Shown here one piece after another: positions 52,412 through 62,565 of a DNA stretch of 64,000 bases (its first letter is position 1; each line of letters opens with the position of its first letter). The notes under the pieces were generated by a model that saw only the letters and a list, made by a program, of their open reading frames with translations, was not told the origin of the DNA and made no database searches. Origin of the DNA: an uncultured Acidobacteriota bacterium. Lineage in GTDB: Bacteria > Acidobacteriota > Blastocatellia > Pyrinomonadales > Pyrinomonadaceae. The position numbers and the translations under genes are program-made. Location: contig CALMYB010000006.1 in assembly GCA_937873515.1 (NCBI GenBank), forward strand, positions 327,086 to 391,085, in the 5' to 3' direction.

Positions 52412-54679
52412 TCAATACCTCATCAATTCCTGCACGGCCTTTTCGACATCCTCGGACTGCGGCAGGATGAAGTCTTCCAACTGCGGAGCATACCCGACGA
52501 AGGTATCGGTCGCGGCGACGCGGCGGACGGGTGCATCGAGGTATTCGAAGAGTTCGTCAGAAATACGGGCCGCGATCTCTGCACCGTAGCCGAATGACAT
52601 CGAATCTTCGTGTGCGACGATGACACGCGAGGTCTTCTTGACGGTCGCGGCGATCGCTTCCCAATCGTATGGTACAAGCGTACGCAGGTCGATGATCTCG
52701 ACGGAGATGCCTTGCTGTTCGAGGCGTTTTGCGGCCTGGTTCGAGCGCTCGACAAGGGCGCCGAACGTGATGATAGAAATATCCGAGCCTTCGCGAACGG
52801 TTCTGGCCTTGCCGAACGGAATTAGGAACTCGTTCGACGGATATTGCGATTTGTTATAGACCTGCCGATAGAGGTGTTTATGTTCGAGGAACATGACGGG
52901 ATCGTCGCAGCGGATCGCCGTGCGCAGAAGTCCGTTGGCGTCGAGAGCGTTCGAAGGATAAGCGATCATCAGGCCGGGCGTGTGCGAAAAGAGCGTTGTG
53001 CCGGATTGCGAGTGATAGACAGCTCCGCCTTTTAGATAGCCGCCGACAGGAACGCGCATCACGAGCGGGCATTTCGTGTCGCCGTCCGAACGCCAACGCG
53101 TTACGGCGACCTCGTTCCTGATCTGGTGGAACGCGGGGAAGATATAGTCGAAGAATTGGATCTCGACCACGGGCTTTAGCCCGCGGATCGCCATACCGAC
53201 AGCACGGCCAATGATGTTGGCCTCGGCGAGCGGGGAATTAAAGACGCGTGCCGAGCCGAACTTTCGCTGCAAGTTGGCGGTTACTTTGAACACGCCGCCC
53301 TTGCCTTTGACGACATCGAGATACTCTTCACGCGAAGCGTCCGCAACGTCCTCGCCGAAAACGACGATGCGTTCGTCACGCTCCATTTCCTCGTGCATGC
53401 AGCGGTTGATGAGATCGACCATCGTGCCCGCATTGCCCGATAATTCAGCGCCGGACTCTGTATCAAAAAGCTGCCGGTCGGTCGGATCGACATCCGGCGA
53501 ATAGACGTTTCGAAGCGCAGTTTCGGGTGCAGGCTGCGGCGTTTCGACCGCGATGTCTGCGGCGGCATTCACCTCGGCATCGACCTCTTTGCGAAGCGCC
53601 TCGAGAGCCTCGCTCGAAGCGATGCCTTCCTGCATCAGGAATTCGGCGAATGTCGTGATCGGGTCGATCGCGGCCTCGGCCTGACGCTCTTCTTCGGGGC
53701 GATAGAGCTTCTCGTCGTCCGAGAGCGAATGCGAATATGGCCGTATGACCTTGCCGCGAATGAATGCCGGGCCTTTTCGCTCGCGGCAATATTCGACCGC
53801 GCTCTTGAACGCCGCGTAAGATGCGATCGGGTCAGTGCCGTCAACATTCTGGATATAAAGATCCGGGAATCCCGCGACGAGTTTCGAGACATCGCCGCCG
53901 GCCGTTCCAACCTCGACCGGAGTCGAGATCGCGTAACCGTTATCCTCGACAACAAAGATCACTGGCAGCTTGAGGTTCGAGGCGGTATTCAGCGCTTCCC
54001 ACCATTCGCCCTCGCTTGTCGTGCCGTCGCCGACCGACATATAGACGATCTCGTCGCCTTTGTAACCGACGATCTTGTCCTGCAGATCCTTGACGAGCGA
54101 CGCTCGATAGCTCGCCTCGGCAGCTCCGACGGAATGAAGAGCCTGCGAGCCTGTGCAGGAAGACTGCGAGGGAACATTCAGCTCCTTTTTTCCCCAGTGC
54201 GAAGGCATCTGGCGGCCGTGGGAATTCGGATCAGCCTCGGCCCCGACGGCGGAAAAGAGCATCTCGAGGGCAGTCATTCCAAGCCCGAGCATCAGCGCAC
54301 GGTCGCGATAATACGGGAAGAACCAGTCGTACGCGGGCTTCATCGCAAGAGCTGCACCGACGAGCATCGCTTCGTGTCCGGCACCCGAGATCTGGAAAAA
54401 TATCTTGTTCTGGCCCTTTAGCTGAATTTCCTTGTCGTCGATGCGACGCGAGAGATACATCGTCCGATAAAGTCCGACGAGCGTCTCAGGCGAGAGGCCC
54501 TCAAACTTATCGCCTTTCGCCGTGCCTTTCGTCGCGGCAGGTTTCGCCTCAGCCTTGCTTGCCGCACCTTTCGCAGTTTCCTGCATCTTCGTGTCCGGGT
54601 TGTAACCATCGCCTTCGGTCGTATTCGCGGGCTCTGCCACGATCGTGTTCTTATCGATCTTTTCGGATGCTGTTGCCAT
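52412..54679 (-). CDS. Fused alpha/beta E1 of a 2-oxoacid dehydrogenase complex
   Basis: 755 residues. An alanine/lysine-rich N-terminal extension (1-58) precedes an E1-alpha half ([23 protein letters not shown] motif [20 protein letters not shown] ending in EDNGYAIS) and, from about residue 420, an E1-beta half ([60 protein letters not shown]). The fusion resembles branched-chain or pyruvate dehydrogenase E1 proteins of Bacteroidota and Acidobacteriota. It decarboxylates the 2-oxoacid with thiamine diphosphate and passes the acyl group to E2. E2 and E3 genes are not in the window. Confidence 0.93.
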   Translation of the reverse strand: MATASEKIDKNTIVAEPANTTEGDGYNPDTKMQETAKGAASKAEAKPAATKGTAKGDKFEGLSPETLVGLYRTMYLSRRIDDKEIQLKGQNKIFFQISGAGHEAMLVGAALAMKPAYDWFFPYYRDRALMLGLGMTALEMLFSAVGAEADPNSHGRQMPSHWGKKELNVPSQSSCTGSQALHSVGAAEASYRASLVKDLQDKIVGYKGDEIVYMSVGDGTTSEGEWWEALNTASNLKLPVIFVVEDNGYAISTPVEVGTAGGDVSKLVAGFPDLYIQNVDGTDPIASYAAFKSAVEYCRERKGPAFIRGKVIRPYSHSLSDDEKLYRPEEERQAEAAIDPITTFAEFLMQEGIASSEALEALRKEVDAEVNAAADIAVETPQPAPETALRNVYSPDVDPTDRQLFDTESGAELSGNAGTMVDLINRCMHEEMERDERIVVFGEDVADASREEYLDVVKGKGGVFKVTANLQRKFGSARVFNSPLAEANIIGRAVGMAIRGLKPVVEIQFFDYIFPAFHQIRNEVAVTRWRSDGDTKCPLVMRVPVGGYLKGGAVYHSQSGTTLFSHTPGLMIAYPSNALDANGLLRTAIRCDDPVMFLEHKHLYRQVYNKSQYPSNEFLIPFGKARTVREGSDISIITFGALVERSNQAAKRLEQQGISVEIIDLRTLVPYDWEAIAATVKKTSRVIVAHEDSMSFGYGAEIAARISDELFEYLDAPVRRVAATDTFVGYAPQLEDFILPQSEDVEKAVQELMRY

Positions 54680-54873
54680 TAATTCTGATCCCTTAATAAC
54701 AGAAATTTATAGTGTGAGTAACCTTTAACAATACCAAATCCGCAAAAATCGGGCAATTTGAGCAAAAGCAGCGACAACCCAGTCCTCTTTTTGTCGGCGG
54801 CGGAGAACAAAATAAAATTGCAAGTGCGTTTTCGGATATATGGCACACTAGGGCAAGAACTAGACTTTGAAAT

Positions 54874-55977
54874 ATGCAGATGGCTGTGGGGCGAGAATCG
54901 AATATTGACGCTGACTGGAAATGGCTTGCGGTCAAGAATAAGGCGAGTGCCTTTGACGGCGTGTTCTTTTTCGCCGTGCGGACCACCGGCATCTTCTGCA
55001 GGCCTTCGTGCGCGTCTCGGCCGCCAAAACGCGAGAACGTGTCGTTCTTCTCGACACGGACCGATGCTGAGAGGGCGGGATTTCGCCCGTGCAAGCGGTG
55101 TCGGCCGGATAGGGAGTATTTTCCCGGTATTACCGCTGCATTAGTTGCAAAAGCGTTCGACGCAATGCGCCGGGCCGCGGGAGACGGCACGACCGTCGAG
55201 GAGGTTGCCCGCGAGCTTGGCGTAACTCCCGGCCATTTGCGCAGAACATTCCAAACGCTGCTCGGCGTTTCGCCAAAAGAGGTTATCGATATGACAAGAA
55301 TAGAGAATTTCAAAGAGAACGTAAGGGAGACGGATGTAACTACATCGCTCTACGACAGTGGTTTTGGATCGAGCCGCGCACTTTATGAAAAGGCCGGGGA
55401 GCGCCTCGGAATGACACCCGCAACGTACAAGAAAGGCGGTAAGGGCGAGACGATCGGTTACACCATCGTCGAATCACCATTAGGTAAATTGCTGGTTGCC
55501 GCGACCGAACGGGGAATCTGCTCTGTAATCTTCGGCGAAACCGAAGAAGAGCTTCGTAACGAACTCGCCGGTGAATTTTTCGCCGCGAAGATCGAGAACA
55601 CAGGCGAAAAGCTCAGAAGTGCCGTAACGGCGATCTTGCGAAGCCTCGATGGCGAGACCACAATTCTTACACTCCCGCTTGACCTGCGTGCGACCGCATT
55701 TCAGATGCGCGTCTGGTCGGAGCTCCGCAAAATTCCGTACGGCGAGACGCGTTCTTACGCCGAGGTTGCCGAGAATATTGGGAATCCAAAAGCCGTCCGA
55801 GCCGTCGCACGTGCCTGCGCAACCAACCCTGTCGCACTCGTCACACCCTGCCATCGCGTGATCGCCTCCGACGGCAAACTCGCCGGCTACCGCTGGGGCA
55901 TCGAGCGAAAGAAACAGATCCTCGACACCGAGCGTAAGTCGGTCAAGGCAATAGAGACGAAGCTCTCCGCAGATTAG
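54874..55977 (+). CDS. ada: Bifunctional Ada protein
   Basis: 367 residues with all three parts. The N-terminal Cys4 zinc/phosphotriester-repair domain has GIFCRPSCASRPPKRENVSF and AGFRPCKRCRPD. An AraC-type helix-turn-helix lies at about 105-185 (GVTPGHLRRTFQTLLGVSPK). The O6-alkylguanine transferase domain has the acceptor motif VALVTPCHRVIASDGKLAGY. It repairs alkylated DNA and, when methylated, activates its own regulon. An ATG two codons downstream (54880) is an alternative start. Confidence 0.96.
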   Translation: MQMAVGRESNIDADWKWLAVKNKASAFDGVFFFAVRTTGIFCRPSCASRPPKRENVSFFSTRTDAERAGFRPCKRCRPDREYFPGITAALVAKAFDAMRRAAGDGTTVEEVARELGVTPGHLRRTFQTLLGVSPKEVIDMTRIENFKENVRETDVTTSLYDSGFGSSRALYEKAGERLGMTPATYKKGGKGETIGYTIVESPLGKLLVAATERGICSVIFGETEEELRNELAGEFFAAKIENTGEKLRSAVTAILRSLDGETTILTLPLDLRATAFQMRVWSELRKIPYGETRSYAEVAENIGNPKAVRAVARACATNPVALVTPCHRVIASDGKLAGYRWGIERKKQILDTERKSVKAIETKLSAD

Positions 55978-56031
55978 TTAGTAATTACTGATTAATAATT
56001 GACAATCAGCTTCGGAGAAAAGGCGGTGCGG

Positions 56032-56343
56032 CTACTTGCTTCTCAAACGGGCTTGCCAATTGCGAGGATTGCGACTTGTATGAAAAATGGCATGCACAAG
56101 AATCCTAACGTCACCCTCGACCTCAAAGAGAACGACGTAAGGGAATTTCTTGATGATTGCACAACGAACTTGAGAACCGTGGACAAGCGGGAAAGCAAGC
56201 GGCGAAGTCGATATCCTTAGCAGTACCTCATCGACAGCGTGAACAAACGTAACTCGAAGGCCCGGAACCTGCGTTTCGTACCAGTCTGCCGCCTCGTCGA
56301 ATTCCTGTCGCGCAGCGGGGCGGAACTCTATTGGATGTTTCAT
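56032..56343 (-). CDS. ParE/RelE-family toxin
   Basis: A 103-residue protein, MKHPIEFRPAARQEFDEAAD then WYETQVPGLRVTFVHAVDEV and FPYVVLFEVEGDVRILVHAI. It ends FHTSRNPRNWQARLRSK. This is the plasmid-stabilisation ParE fold (xFxxxAxxDLxEAxxWY). The start overlaps the antitoxin stop by 4 bp (ATGA), the usual arrangement. Family members poison gyrase or cleave mRNA. Confidence 0.9.
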   Translation of the reverse strand: MKHPIEFRPAARQEFDEAADWYETQVPGLRVTFVHAVDEVLLRISTSPLAFPLVHGSQVRCAIIKKFPYVVLFEVEGDVRILVHAIFHTSRNPRNWQARLRSK

Positions 56344-56558
56344 TTACGAGCGAGGGCTTCTGCCTTGATCGTTTCCCAGGGAATGAGGTCGTCGTGATTC
56401 TCACGGTAATCTTCAAGTCTCCGCTCGAGCTCCGCCATTTGCGCGTCCGTTAGTTTAACAGCATCCGGGACAGCGGCAATGCTGTCCCAAATATCCTCAA
56501 CGAGTTTGATCCGCTCGGGTATGGGCAAAGCTAACGCCTGTTCAAGCTGCGTGTTCAT
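56340..56558 (-). CDS. Addiction-module antitoxin (TIGR02574-like)
   Basis: A 72-residue protein from ATG 56558: MNTQLEQALALPIPERIKLV then EDIWDSIAAVPDAVKLTDAQ and MAELERRLEDYRENHDDLIP. It ends WETIKAEALARK. The LPxxERxxLVEDIWDSI pattern is diagnostic of this small antitoxin family, which pairs with ParE/RelE toxins as it does here. An in-frame ATG at 56600 would add 14 unlike residues. Confidence 0.9.
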   Translation of the reverse strand: MNTQLEQALALPIPERIKLVEDIWDSIAAVPDAVKLTDAQMAELERRLEDYRENHDDLIPWETIKAEALARK

Positions 56559-56609
56559 ATCATTGTCAGAATACGACCGAACAAGTTCGACCGCAAGCAA
56601 AATTCTCCT

Positions 56610-58262
56610 CTACTGCGCCTTAAGAACCCAGCCGTTGGGGTCGATGACGGGAGCGGCGCCGGTGAAGCTCACCGTTGCGCGGCCGTCGGGCATTTCGACG
56701 CGTTGGGTCTTGCCGTTGATCACGACGTCGATGGGCATCGGGAACGGCATATTGTTCGGCGTTTCCCAACGAAGACTGAGCGTGTTGCCGCTCACGCTGG
56801 TCACGAGCTTTGGCAGTTTCGGCTGGCGAACGTACATTTCGAAGATCCAGTCGAGCTTCATACCGGAATCTTTCTCGGCGGTCGTTAGAAAGTCGTCCGT
56901 CGTAACGAGGCGTTCCTGGCGGCCGTCGGTGTAAGATTCGTGAGCTTTGTCAGGGTAAGCCATATGGCGAAGGGCATTGAAAAACGCCTTGTCGCCGATC
57001 AGGTAACGCAGCGTGTGCAGGAAATATGCGCCCTTCCCGTAGATGTCGCCGTCGGACTTCGTGTAATCCGGTTCGGCCATATAGACCTGATAGGCGATCT
57101 TCGGTTCGCGAGGAGCGATGGGCTGTTTGTTGCGGAATCTGGTCGCGGTCGCGGCCATTCGCTTCATATATGCGTCCTTGCCGTGCAGGTATTCCTGATA
57201 TAGAGCGTCCATATAGGATTGGAAACCCTCGTGGATCCAGAAATCACGCCAATCGCTCGCCGTTACGAGATTTGCCCAATATTCGTGTCCGAATTCGTGC
57301 AGCAGGAGGAAATCCGTGCCGTCCGCATCATATTTGAAATGGTTGCCGTAGGCGATATTCGTCGAATGTTCCATTCCGAGATGCGGCGTCTCGGTGATGC
57401 CGACCTTCTGCGAGCGGAAAGGATACGGCCCAAGGTAGTGTTCGTAATATTTGAGATATTTCTTCTGCTCGGCGATGAGGCCCGCGGCCTTGTCGGCATC
57501 CTCAGGCAGAACGTAGAAGAATATCGGTATAACCGTTCCCGCGATCGAGCGATACGAATCTTTGACGACCTTGTATGGCGCCGCGTTGAACACGATCGAA
57601 TAATTACCGATCGGGTTGGTCATTCGCCAGTTGTATGTGGAAGTTTTGTCGCCGTTCTTCTTAATACCGACGAGCTTTCCCGGAGCCGTCGCATAGAGCG
57701 GATCCGGCACGGTGATGTGCATCGAGACGGTCGCGGGCTTGTCCGAAGGATGATCTTTGCACGGGAAGAGCAGATCGGCACCGTCGTTCTGCAGCGCCAC
57801 CGATATCCAATCAGCACCGTCCTTTGTCTTTTCCCACATAAATCCGCCGACCCACGGCGGCCGTGGGGCCACTCGCGGAGTTCCCGAATAGACGATCTTT
57901 GTCTTGATCGTTTCGCCGACCTGTTTCGAGTAAGGGAAATATATGCGGATCTGGCCGTCCTTGCGAACATAACGCAGCGGTTGGCCGTTTTCCGTGACCG
58001 ACTCGACATTGTACGGCGTGTCGAGATCAAGGACGATCACGTCCGAGGGAATGACGGCCTTTGCCGTCATAACGGTAGTTCCCGATATCGACCTTGTCGC
58101 GGGATCGGCCTTCACAGAGATGTCGTAATCCTGAACATCAAAGACCGCCTGCTCGAACATCAAAGGCCCGCCGGTCTTTGTCGGTTTTGCCCCAAGCTCA
58201 CGCTGGCCAAAAGATGAAACCGCAAACAATGCGATCGCTGCAAACGCATAAAATGCCTTCAT
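56610..58262 (-). CDS. Exported M1-family aminopeptidase
   Basis: 550 residues from ATG 58262 with a signal peptide (MKAFYAFAAIALFAVSSFGQ). The M1 zinc site is LLHEFGHEYWANLV, with the third ligand in FWIHEGFQSYMDALY; the exopeptidase motif GAMEN is GMEHS here (TPHLGMEHSTNIAYG), a tolerated variant. N-terminal beta domain (VSVKADPATRSISGTTVMTA pattern) and C-terminal beta sandwich are as expected. It trims peptides in the periplasm or at the cell surface. Confidence 0.93.
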   Translation of the reverse strand: MKAFYAFAAIALFAVSSFGQRELGAKPTKTGGPLMFEQAVFDVQDYDISVKADPATRSISGTTVMTAKAVIPSDVIVLDLDTPYNVESVTENGQPLRYVRKDGQIRIYFPYSKQVGETIKTKIVYSGTPRVAPRPPWVGGFMWEKTKDGADWISVALQNDGADLLFPCKDHPSDKPATVSMHITVPDPLYATAPGKLVGIKKNGDKTSTYNWRMTNPIGNYSIVFNAAPYKVVKDSYRSIAGTVIPIFFYVLPEDADKAAGLIAEQKKYLKYYEHYLGPYPFRSQKVGITETPHLGMEHSTNIAYGNHFKYDADGTDFLLLHEFGHEYWANLVTASDWRDFWIHEGFQSYMDALYQEYLHGKDAYMKRMAATATRFRNKQPIAPREPKIAYQVYMAEPDYTKSDGDIYGKGAYFLHTLRYLIGDKAFFNALRHMAYPDKAHESYTDGRQERLVTTDDFLTTAEKDSGMKLDWIFEMYVRQPKLPKLVTSVSGNTLSLRWETPNNMPFPMPIDVVINGKTQRVEMPDGRATVSFTGAAPVIDPNGWVLKAQ

Positions 58263-58331
58263 AACAGGGAACTCCTTGAATTGTCGAATTGAAAACTTTC
58301 TCTTAGCATACGACAAAGTCGGAAGAAAGGT

Positions 58332-58649
58332 TTAGTCGGCAAGGTCGATCTCGATCGCCATTTTGTATTCGTTCGCCATTGACGGATGACCGTGGGCCAT
58401 CGAGACGTCGATGCCTTTGCGGTAAGTCTCGATCGCCTTTTCGCGTTCGCCCGAACGTGCGTAGGCGGCGGCGAGCACGCCGTAGGCGTTGCCTTCGTCT
58501 TCGGCCGCGGCAATGTATGGCTCGAGCATCGCGATCACTTTCGCGTCGTCGCCAAGCTTCTCGTATTCCTTCGCAAGGCCGAACATCACCATTGTGTTCG
58601 ACGGGTCGGCCGCAAGCATCTGTTCAAAAACTTCTATTCTGTTCTGCAT
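58332..58649 (-). CDS. Small TPR protein
   Basis: A 105-residue protein of about three tetratricopeptide repeats (FEQMLAADPSNTMVMFGLAK; EYEKLGDDAKVIAMLEPYIA; AYARSGEREKAIETYRKGID). No signal peptide. It lies 69 bp upstream of the M1 peptidase gene on the same strand and could share its transcript. It probably acts as a small protein-interaction adaptor; partner unknown. Confidence 0.82.
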   Translation of the reverse strand: MQNRIEVFEQMLAADPSNTMVMFGLAKEYEKLGDDAKVIAMLEPYIAAAEDEGNAYGVLAAAYARSGEREKAIETYRKGIDVSMAHGHPSMANEYKMAIEIDLAD

Positions 58650-58679
58650 AAATTCAGGTTAGCGGAAAATCCTATCCAG

Positions 58680-59530
58680 GCAAAGAAGCTTGCCACGAAC
58701 CACTAGTGCCTTGTTCCGTTCGGAGTTCGTTGTCCCGGCCAAGACGCTCGTGGGACAGCTCTGGGACAGCCTTTGGGACAAATAAGTGATGTTCTATCAA
58801 TCACTTACGTGATCTGTCCCAAAATTTCGCAAAAAAATATCAAACCGCACTTTCCATTCTCAATTCTCCGTTTTCAGTTCTCTTGGAGGCGGCTTGCCGC
58901 ATCGCAGTGCGGTCGGGCTCGCCCGACCGAAGGTCTCACAAAGCGGATCTTGGAGGCGGCTTGCCGCCGACAATGGCCCCGCATAGCCACGTCGTTTACG
59001 ACGTGGTCTAGGACGGAAAATGAATTCCCGGAGGCGGCTCGGCCGCCGACATTTCCCTGTCGCGTGCTCCGCAAGCTCCGAGGTTGTTTGGGCACTATTA
59101 CCCAGGGTGGCGGCCGCGACTGCCTTACCCTGGGCTATGATCTCGCGTCCCCTACGGGGACTAGGATTTTTGCGGGATTTCGCTTGGCGGTCTCTGCGGG
59201 GTTTCGCTTGGCGGCCTTTGCGTTCTCTTTTGTCGAGCCGCAGTGGACGCAATTCGAAAAAGAGAACCACCTCGTCAGCCGAGGCGGCTGCCACCCCTCC
59301 TTCGTAAGGAGGGGAGCTTTAGCTCCGCCATTCACCATTCACATTTTTTCAAAGACCAGCGGTCGTCTCGACCGTGTTGTCATCATAGCGAAACGACGCA
59401 CCCGTTTGAAGCACATTCCGCACGAAACGTATCAAACCGCACAAAATGCACAAAATGCACGAAATGCACGATTTGCACAAAAAAACCAGAACCGAGTTCG
59501 GCAGGCACGGATCCTGTCGGACTCCTCGCA
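58680..59530. repeat. Gene-free field of palindromes and short repeats
   Basis: 850 bp without a supported gene. It contains three copies of GGAGGCGGCTTGCCGC or close variants (58885, 58952, 59030), and perfect hairpins CGGTCGGG/CCCGACCG (58910-58929), CCACGTCG/CGACGTGG (58987-59006), CCCAGGGT/ACCCTGGG (59101-59134) and GTCCCC/GGGGAC (59147-59161). There is a tandem 24-base unit containing TTTCGCTTGGCGG (59171-59220), GGGACAG-type words near 58750-58830, and a tandem CAAAATGCA array (about 59440-59480). It looks like accumulated REP-like palindromic elements. Long open frames across it are chance. Confidence 0.7.
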
Positions 59531-59532
59531 TC

Positions 59533-60570
59533 CTAAAACAGCGTCTGCTGGATGGGTTCAGCGATCGTGGTGGGTGTTTGTGGTGTGTCGGAAAGGTGAT
59601 CCGCGTCGTGTTCTTTTGTGTTAAACCCAAGCCGCCGCGAGTGGAAATCGAAAAGCTTTTGCGTTACTTCCCATTGCTCGGTCTTGCCGGTCATTCGTTC
59701 TTTGTAAGACCTGTGCCGCAAGGTGCCCCCGCGTTCGCGTTTCATCGAATTGATGATCTTTGCAACGCGGGTTTCGGGCACGCGTTCCTTCATCTTCGCA
59801 ACGAAATATTCCTCGATCGAGTCGGTGTCGATATGCAGCATCGACATAAATGCACGCGTCGCACCGCAATCTTTCGCCGCTTCCAACAACCCTGGGATGT
59901 CCGACTCGTTATAACCCGGAATGATCGGCGCAATGCCGATGCCGACCGCGATCCCGGCGTCAGCGACGGTTCGCATCGCACGAAAACGAGCTTCCGGAAC
60001 GGGCGCGTAAGGCTCGAATGGATTCGACTTCTCGCGCGTCAGGAACGGGATCGAGAAGAAAACACTCACCCCTTCGAGCTTCTGCAAAATATCGATGTCG
60101 CGGGTGACAAGCGGCGATTTTGTGACGATGCTGACCGGCACGCGAAACTCGGCACACACCTTGAGGCATTGGCGCGTAAGCTTGTATTCCGCCTCGAGAG
60201 CGATGTAAGGATCGGTCGCGAACGAAAAATCGAGGTGCGGCATCTTGTCCCGACATTTCTTCAACTCGTTGCGAAGCAGTTGCGGTGCGTTCGGTTTGAC
60301 GACTATCTTCGTCTCGAAATCCGTGCCGGCACCGTAGCCGAGATATTCGTGGTACTGCCGGGCAAAGCAATACGTGCATCCGTGAACACACCCTCGATAG
60401 CAATTTACCGTGTAACGCCAACCGCCTTCCCAGCCGGAGGCAAAGGCCTTTGTAATGACCTTTTTTGTCGCTGTTTCCTCGAAGATCTCAAGCTTTGTCG
60501 GCGGCGGTTCACCGACGAATTCGGCTGACAGTCTGTTGTAAGGATTTGGCGGGTTCTTGATATGTCGCAC
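59533..60570 (-). CDS. Radical SAM protein, PA0069/SplB-like
   Basis: 345 residues. The cluster motif is in YTVNCYRGCVHGCTYCFARQ (CxxxCxxC). Further family marks are FSFATDPYIALEAEYKLTRQ, VPVSIVTKSPLVTRDIDILQ and IGIAPIIPGYNESDIPGLLE. It belongs to the spore-photoproduct-lyase-like branch seen in many non-spore formers (PA0069-type), whose reaction is not established. It starts 122 bp from the divergent esterase gene. Confidence 0.92.
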   Translation of the reverse strand: MRHIKNPPNPYNRLSAEFVGEPPPTKLEIFEETATKKVITKAFASGWEGGWRYTVNCYRGCVHGCTYCFARQYHEYLGYGAGTDFETKIVVKPNAPQLLRNELKKCRDKMPHLDFSFATDPYIALEAEYKLTRQCLKVCAEFRVPVSIVTKSPLVTRDIDILQKLEGVSVFFSIPFLTREKSNPFEPYAPVPEARFRAMRTVADAGIAVGIGIAPIIPGYNESDIPGLLEAAKDCGATRAFMSMLHIDTDSIEEYFVAKMKERVPETRVAKIINSMKRERGGTLRHRSYKERMTGKTEQWEVTQKLFDFHSRRLGFNTKEHDADHLSDTPQTPTTIAEPIQQTLF

Positions 60571-60692
60571 AGATGCAACAGTATCGCACTACAGAAAGGA
60601 ACAGTCAATCGGAAGATAGAACCGACTGGCATTTTTCGCCAATCGAAAGGCGCGCTGCGTCAAAAGAAATGGCGATCTGGAGAAATGATCCT

Positions 60693-61661
60693 ATGAAAGC
60701 AGTATATGTGACCGCGTTGCTCGCCTTGACCGCACTATCGACAACCATTGTTTGCGGACAAGGCGGCGGACGCTTTCGAAAAATGATCGAGGCTCGCCGT
60801 GCCGAACAGCAGCAGAGCCCGGCCGGAACCCGTGAGATCGACGTCAACGGCGTAAAGCGAAGCTACATTCTTCACCTGCCGTCGGGGTACAAGAAAGGCA
60901 GTTCACTGCCGCTAGTTATCGCTTTTCACGGCGGCGGCGGAAACGCCCAGAATATGGTCAGAATGAGCGGCTTCAGCGAGAAGGCCGACAAGGAGAATTT
61001 TGTCGTCGCTTACCCGAACGGCGCTGGCCGCATGGGCAACGCCCTTTTAACGTTCAATGCCGTCGGCTGCTGCGCCTTTACGATGCGGAACAACGTTGAC
61101 GATGCTGCGTTCATATCGAAGCTGATCGACAGCCTTGTCGCGGAATACGGGGTCGATAGGAGCCGCGTTTATCTGACAGGTTTCTCTAACGGGGCGATGA
61201 TATCAAGCTATCTTGCCGCAAAGCTCTCGGACAAGATCGCAGCCGCGGCACCCGTTTCAGGTTCTATTTTTGCGAGTTCGCCGCGGCCCGCGGGCAAAGT
61301 CGCGATACTCTTGATCCACGGAACCTCAGACACCGCCGTTCCGTATGACGGCGGCATGAGCCAACGCGCGCAGATCGAACCCGCGCAATCCGAACCGTAT
61401 AAGTCGGTCAAAGATGGCGCGGCATATTGGAGCAAGAATTCCGGCTGCCGGAGCGTGCCCGAAAAGTCGGTTAAAGGTAACATCACGACCGAAAAGTATG
61501 TGGGCTGCGCGCCGCAAAGCGATGTCGAGGTGATCTTGATAAAAGGCGGCCTGCACGCGTGGCCGGGCGGCAATAAAGGACGCGACGAGGCGGACGAGCC
61601 TTCAAAAGATCTGAACGCAACGGATGTCATCTGGGATTTTTTCAAACAGCATCACAAATAA
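60693..61661 (+). CDS. Exported PHB-depolymerase/feruloyl-esterase-family hydrolase
   Basis: 322 residues from ATG 60693, which opens with a signal peptide (MKAVYVTALLALTALSTTIV). The alpha/beta hydrolase core shows LPLVIAFHGGGGNAQNMVRM, the nucleophile VYLTGFSNGAMISSYLAAKL (GFSNG), Asp region LLIHGTSDTAVPYDGGMSQR and His region LIKGGLHAWPGGNKG. This is the LpqC/esterase PHB-depolymerase family, acting on polyester or feruloylated polysaccharide. The longer in-frame start at 60573 would hide the signal peptide. Confidence 0.92.
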   Translation: MKAVYVTALLALTALSTTIVCGQGGGRFRKMIEARRAEQQQSPAGTREIDVNGVKRSYILHLPSGYKKGSSLPLVIAFHGGGGNAQNMVRMSGFSEKADKENFVVAYPNGAGRMGNALLTFNAVGCCAFTMRNNVDDAAFISKLIDSLVAEYGVDRSRVYLTGFSNGAMISSYLAAKLSDKIAAAAPVSGSIFASSPRPAGKVAILLIHGTSDTAVPYDGGMSQRAQIEPAQSEPYKSVKDGAAYWSKNSGCRSVPEKSVKGNITTEKYVGCAPQSDVEVILIKGGLHAWPGGNKGRDEADEPSKDLNATDVIWDFFKQHHK

Positions 61662-61667
61662 CCGAGA

Positions 61668-62489
61668 TCAAACGTCTTTTTGCATTAGAAGATCCGTTTG
61701 CCGGTCAGAACCAAGCTGGAAGACGTGTTTTCCAACGGCTCGAAATCCGTTTTTTTCGTAGAACGCGATCGCTCGCGGGTTGTACTCCCAGACACCGAGC
61801 CAGATCACGTCGTGGCGGGTTTCTTGTGCAAATTCGACACACGCGTTCATCAGGTTCTGTCCGACGCCTTTGCCTAAATATTCCTGGTGCGAATAGAGCC
61901 TCGCGAGTTCGATCGGACGCTCGGCCGTGATGCCTTCCTCGGTCGCGTCGCGAACGATCTTCGCATAACCAGCCGCCTTCTCATCGAGCTCGGCGATCAG
62001 AAAGAAAGTATTCTGATCAGCCAACTCCAACGCGATCTGCTCCTCGGTGAATGCCTGCTGCATATAATGCTTCATATCCTCGGGCGCATTCTTCGGATGC
62101 GACGCGAATGCATCCCAAAAGGTCGTGTAAGACAGTTCGGTCAGCAGCTTCGCGTCTTTCTGATTCGCCATTCGTATAATGAGGTCGTTCATTTGGGTTC
62201 TAAAGAGACATCTGATTCCTGGCCGGTATGGGGCGAATAAGGGATCAAGATCAAAGATATCCCGTTCTTGATCCTCGAATATGTTTGCCGGTCCGGCGAA
62301 TGCGGCACATTCTCCAACCGCGGCGAGCACAGCCAACGCCTCTCTATCCTCAGCGAGATAGACCTCTCTATCGCAGGTTCCGCAAACCCGCACGGCTTTG
62401 TTTGCGGTCGGTTCCAGTTTATCCCACCGTCTCGGACAGTCGAAAATGAGTTCGCAATTTTTGATCGTAGCAGGTTCTTCAATATACAT
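61668..62489 (-). CDS. Cys-domain fused in frame to GNAT acetyltransferase
   Basis: 273 residues. Residues 1-66 are a small Cys domain (TIKNCELIFDCPRRWDKLEP, then VRVCGTCDREVYLAEDREAL and GECAAFAG). From Met100 (position 62192) a GNAT domain runs to the end (IIRMANQKDAKLLTELSYTT; acetyl-CoA motif LYSHQEYLGKGVGQNLMNAC; IAFYEKNGFRAVGKHVFQLG). The GNAT probably can also start at 62192. In the duplicated copy next door the same two parts are separated by a TGA overlapping the GNAT ATG, so fusion here is likely secondary. Substrate of the acetyltransferase unknown. Confidence 0.75.
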   Translation of the reverse strand: MYIEEPATIKNCELIFDCPRRWDKLEPTANKAVRVCGTCDREVYLAEDREALAVLAAVGECAAFAGPANIFEDQERDIFDLDPLFAPYRPGIRCLFRTQMNDLIIRMANQKDAKLLTELSYTTFWDAFASHPKNAPEDMKHYMQQAFTEEQIALELADQNTFFLIAELDEKAAGYAKIVRDATEEGITAERPIELARLYSHQEYLGKGVGQNLMNACVEFAQETRHDVIWLGVWEYNPRAIAFYEKNGFRAVGKHVFQLGSDRQTDLLMQKDV

Positions 62490-62565
62490 TTTTCGGAAGA
62501 GTTATTGCCCGCAAGCTCGTTTGGCTTGCGGGTCGAGCGGGGCCGCAACCGCTCGATTCCGGCCC

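Noticed and set aside
55999..56220. 73-codon plus-strand frame opposite the ParE-type toxin
   Set aside because: The minus-strand toxin-antitoxin pair with ATGA overlap is the better explanation.
57219..58217. 332-codon plus-strand frame opposite the M1 aminopeptidase
   Set aside because: Arg/Asp/Ile-rich mirror of a confident gene; no domain, start signal or promoter.
58773..59624. 283-codon frame through the palindrome field
   Set aside because: Its product is a translation of repeats and palindromes with no domain and abnormal composition.
59446..60528. 360-codon plus-strand frame opposite the radical SAM gene
   Set aside because: Antisense shadow; begins inside the tandem CAAAATGCA array and has no family features.
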